From Burkholderiales bacterium (GTDB lineage Bacteria > Pseudomonadota > Gammaproteobacteria > Burkholderiales > Burkholderiaceae_E), in NCBI GenBank assembly GCA_027489195.1, contig JAIYAG010000571.1:1-6003 (forward strand): 6,003 nucleotides of DNA, given 5' to 3'. Made by a program: the position numbers and the translations under genes. The notes under the pieces are model-generated. The model saw only the letters and a program-made list of their open reading frames with translations, had not been told where the DNA came from and searched no databases. This document shows, piece after piece, positions 5,025-6,003 of the stretch. Within the stretch, counting starts at the first letter, position 1; each line of letters begins with the position of its first letter.

Positions 5025-6003
5025 ACCCCTTGCGTTCCCACCGACCGACCTCTGCCATCGCCATGACGCACCGACCCGTCCCGTTCCTCGTGCGCCGGCT
5101 CGCCGGCCTCGGTGCCGCCGCCGCCGCAGCGCTCGGCCTCTTCGCCGCCGCATCGCTCGGCGACTTCGCCACCTCGGTCGCGCTCGCCCAGGCCCCGGAG
5201 CGACCGGACCCGATCACGCTCTACGTCGGCGAGGCCCATGTCATCAACGAGCCGGGCGTGCGGCGCATCGCCGTGGGCAACGGCAAGGTGCTGCAGGCGA
5301 CCGCGCTCGACGACCGGCAGGTGCTCGTGCTGCCCGAGGCGCCGGGGCAGAGCACGCTGCTCTTGTGGGGACGCAGCGGGCCGGAGCGCAGCTACGTCTT
5401 CAACGTGCTGCCGGCGGACACCGGACGGCTGCTCGCGGAAGTGCGGGCCATGCTCGGCGACGCGCGCCGGGTGAGTGCGCGCGTCGTCGGCGACAAGATC
5501 CTGGTCGAAGGCGCCGAGGTGTCCGAGGAGGTCTCCGCGCGGATCGCAGAGATTGCGCGGCGCTATCCGCAGGTGGTCAACCTGCTGCCCAAGGTCGGCC
5601 AGGAGCGGATGATCGCGATGGACGTGAAGTTCATCGAGATCCGCCGCGAAATGCTCGAGAACATCGGCGTGAAGTGGGGCGCGTCGATGCAGGGGCCGAG
5701 CTTCCAGGTGATCGGCGACGTGCAGCGCAGCAGCGCGCTGCGGCCCGGGGGCGCCGCGCAGGCGTCGGGGCTGCAGATCGCGCCGCGCATCTCGCCCTTC
5801 GCCACCAGCCTGTCGATCGCGTCCTCGCTCGGCTCGATGATCAACCTGCTGGTGCAGAACGGCGATGCGGTGATCCTCGCCGAGCCGAGGCTCTCCTGCC
5901 GATCCGGAGGCAGCGCGCGCTTCGTCGCGGGCGGCGAGTTGCCGATCCCGGTGGCGGGCGCGCTCGGGACCTCCTCGGTCGGGTTCAAGGAGTACGGCAT
6001 CAA
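5021..6003 (+). CDS. cpaC: Tad pilus secretin CpaC/RcpA, N-terminal part (3' end outside window)
   Basis: This is the outer-membrane secretin through which the Flp pilus exits. It runs off the right edge after 327 codons. A signal peptide ends at ALA/QAP (after Ala56, counting from ATG 5021). The pilus-secretin N-terminal domain follows at about 62-131 (ITLYVGEAHVINEPGVRRIA, VLVLPEAPGQSTLLLWG). A BON-like segment lies at about 150-190 (RVSARVVGDKILVEGAEVSE, YPQVVNLLPKVG). The secretin core begins near residue 197 (MIAMDVKFIEIRREMLENIG) and includes LAEPRLSCRSGGSARFVAGG and ELPIPV, matching the conserved AEPxL...SGxxAxFxAGGExPIP block. There are two possible starts: ATG 5021, overlapping the cpaB stop, or ATG 5063, which gives a more normal signal peptide length. 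Neither has a good Shine-Dalgarno. The stop/start overlap favours 5021. Confidence 0.93.
   Translation, partial: MNPLRSHRPTSAIAMTHRPVPFLVRRLAGLGAAAAAALGLFAAASLGDFATSVALAQAPERPDPITLYVGEAHVINEPGVRRIAVGNGKVLQATALDDRQVLVLPEAPGQSTLLLWGRSGPERSYVFNVLPADTGRLLAEVRAMLGDARRVSARVVGDKILVEGAEVSEEVSARIAEIARRYPQVVNLLPKVGQERMIAMDVKFIEIRREMLENIGVKWGASMQGPSFQVIGDVQRSSALRPGGAAQASGLQIAPRISPFATSLSIASSLGSMINLLVQNGDAVILAEPRLSCRSGGSARFVAGGELPIPVAGALGTSSVGFKEYGI

Noticed and set aside
4052..5239. 395-codon minus-strand open frame
   Set aside because: Antisense to cpaB, which has clear SAF/RcpC features; the composition is that of a shadow frame.
5563..6003. Minus-strand open frame at the right edge
   Set aside because: It is antisense to the conserved secretin core, which has clear family motifs.

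Overview
The window is very GC-rich (about 70% or more by eye) with strong G/C preference at third codon positions. It looks like chromosomal DNA of a betaproteobacterium, probably Burkholderiales or a close relative. The main taxonomic clue is the C-terminus of isocitrate lyase at the left edge, whose GSTEDEQFFDG ending matches what I recall of Burkholderia-type AceA. All real genes lie on the + strand. I see no RNA genes, mobile elements, CRISPR arrays or attachment sites.

Layout. (1) 3-311: the last 102 codons of isocitrate lyase (glyoxylate shunt), followed by a large GC-rich hairpin at 363-408 that probably terminates aceA. (2) 409-570: a non-coding leader with no promoter I can defend and two small competing inverted repeats just before a good ribosome binding site. 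(3) 571-6003: seven tightly packed genes forming the front part of a Tad (Flp, type IVb) pilus locus. These are a Flp-type pilin (571-846), a TadG-like membrane-anchored protein (880-2223), a TadE-like pseudopilin (2213-3091), an unrecognised soluble protein that appears internally duplicated (3107-3766), a 56-residue second pilin-like protein with Asp instead of Glu at mature position +5 (3763-3933), CpaB/RcpC (3930-5024), and the N-terminal two thirds or so of the CpaC/RcpA secretin (5021 to the window edge).

How they would work together: Flp is the likely major filament subunit. The TadE-like, TadG-like and tiny pilin-like proteins are candidate minor or priming subunits. The secretin forms the outer-membrane channel and CpaB stabilises it in the periplasm. 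The motor ATPases (CpaE/TadZ, CpaF/TadA), the platform proteins TadB/TadC and a prepilin peptidase are not in the window and are expected downstream or elsewhere. Three ATGA stop/start overlaps and one 11-base overlap suggest one translationally coupled operon.

The least understood parts are the internally repeated 219-residue protein and the 56-residue pilin-like gene beside it. The latter occupies only the end of a much longer spurious reading frame and would easily be missed by automated annotation. I see no wholly new system; the locus is a Tad variant with its subunit genes placed ahead of cpaB.
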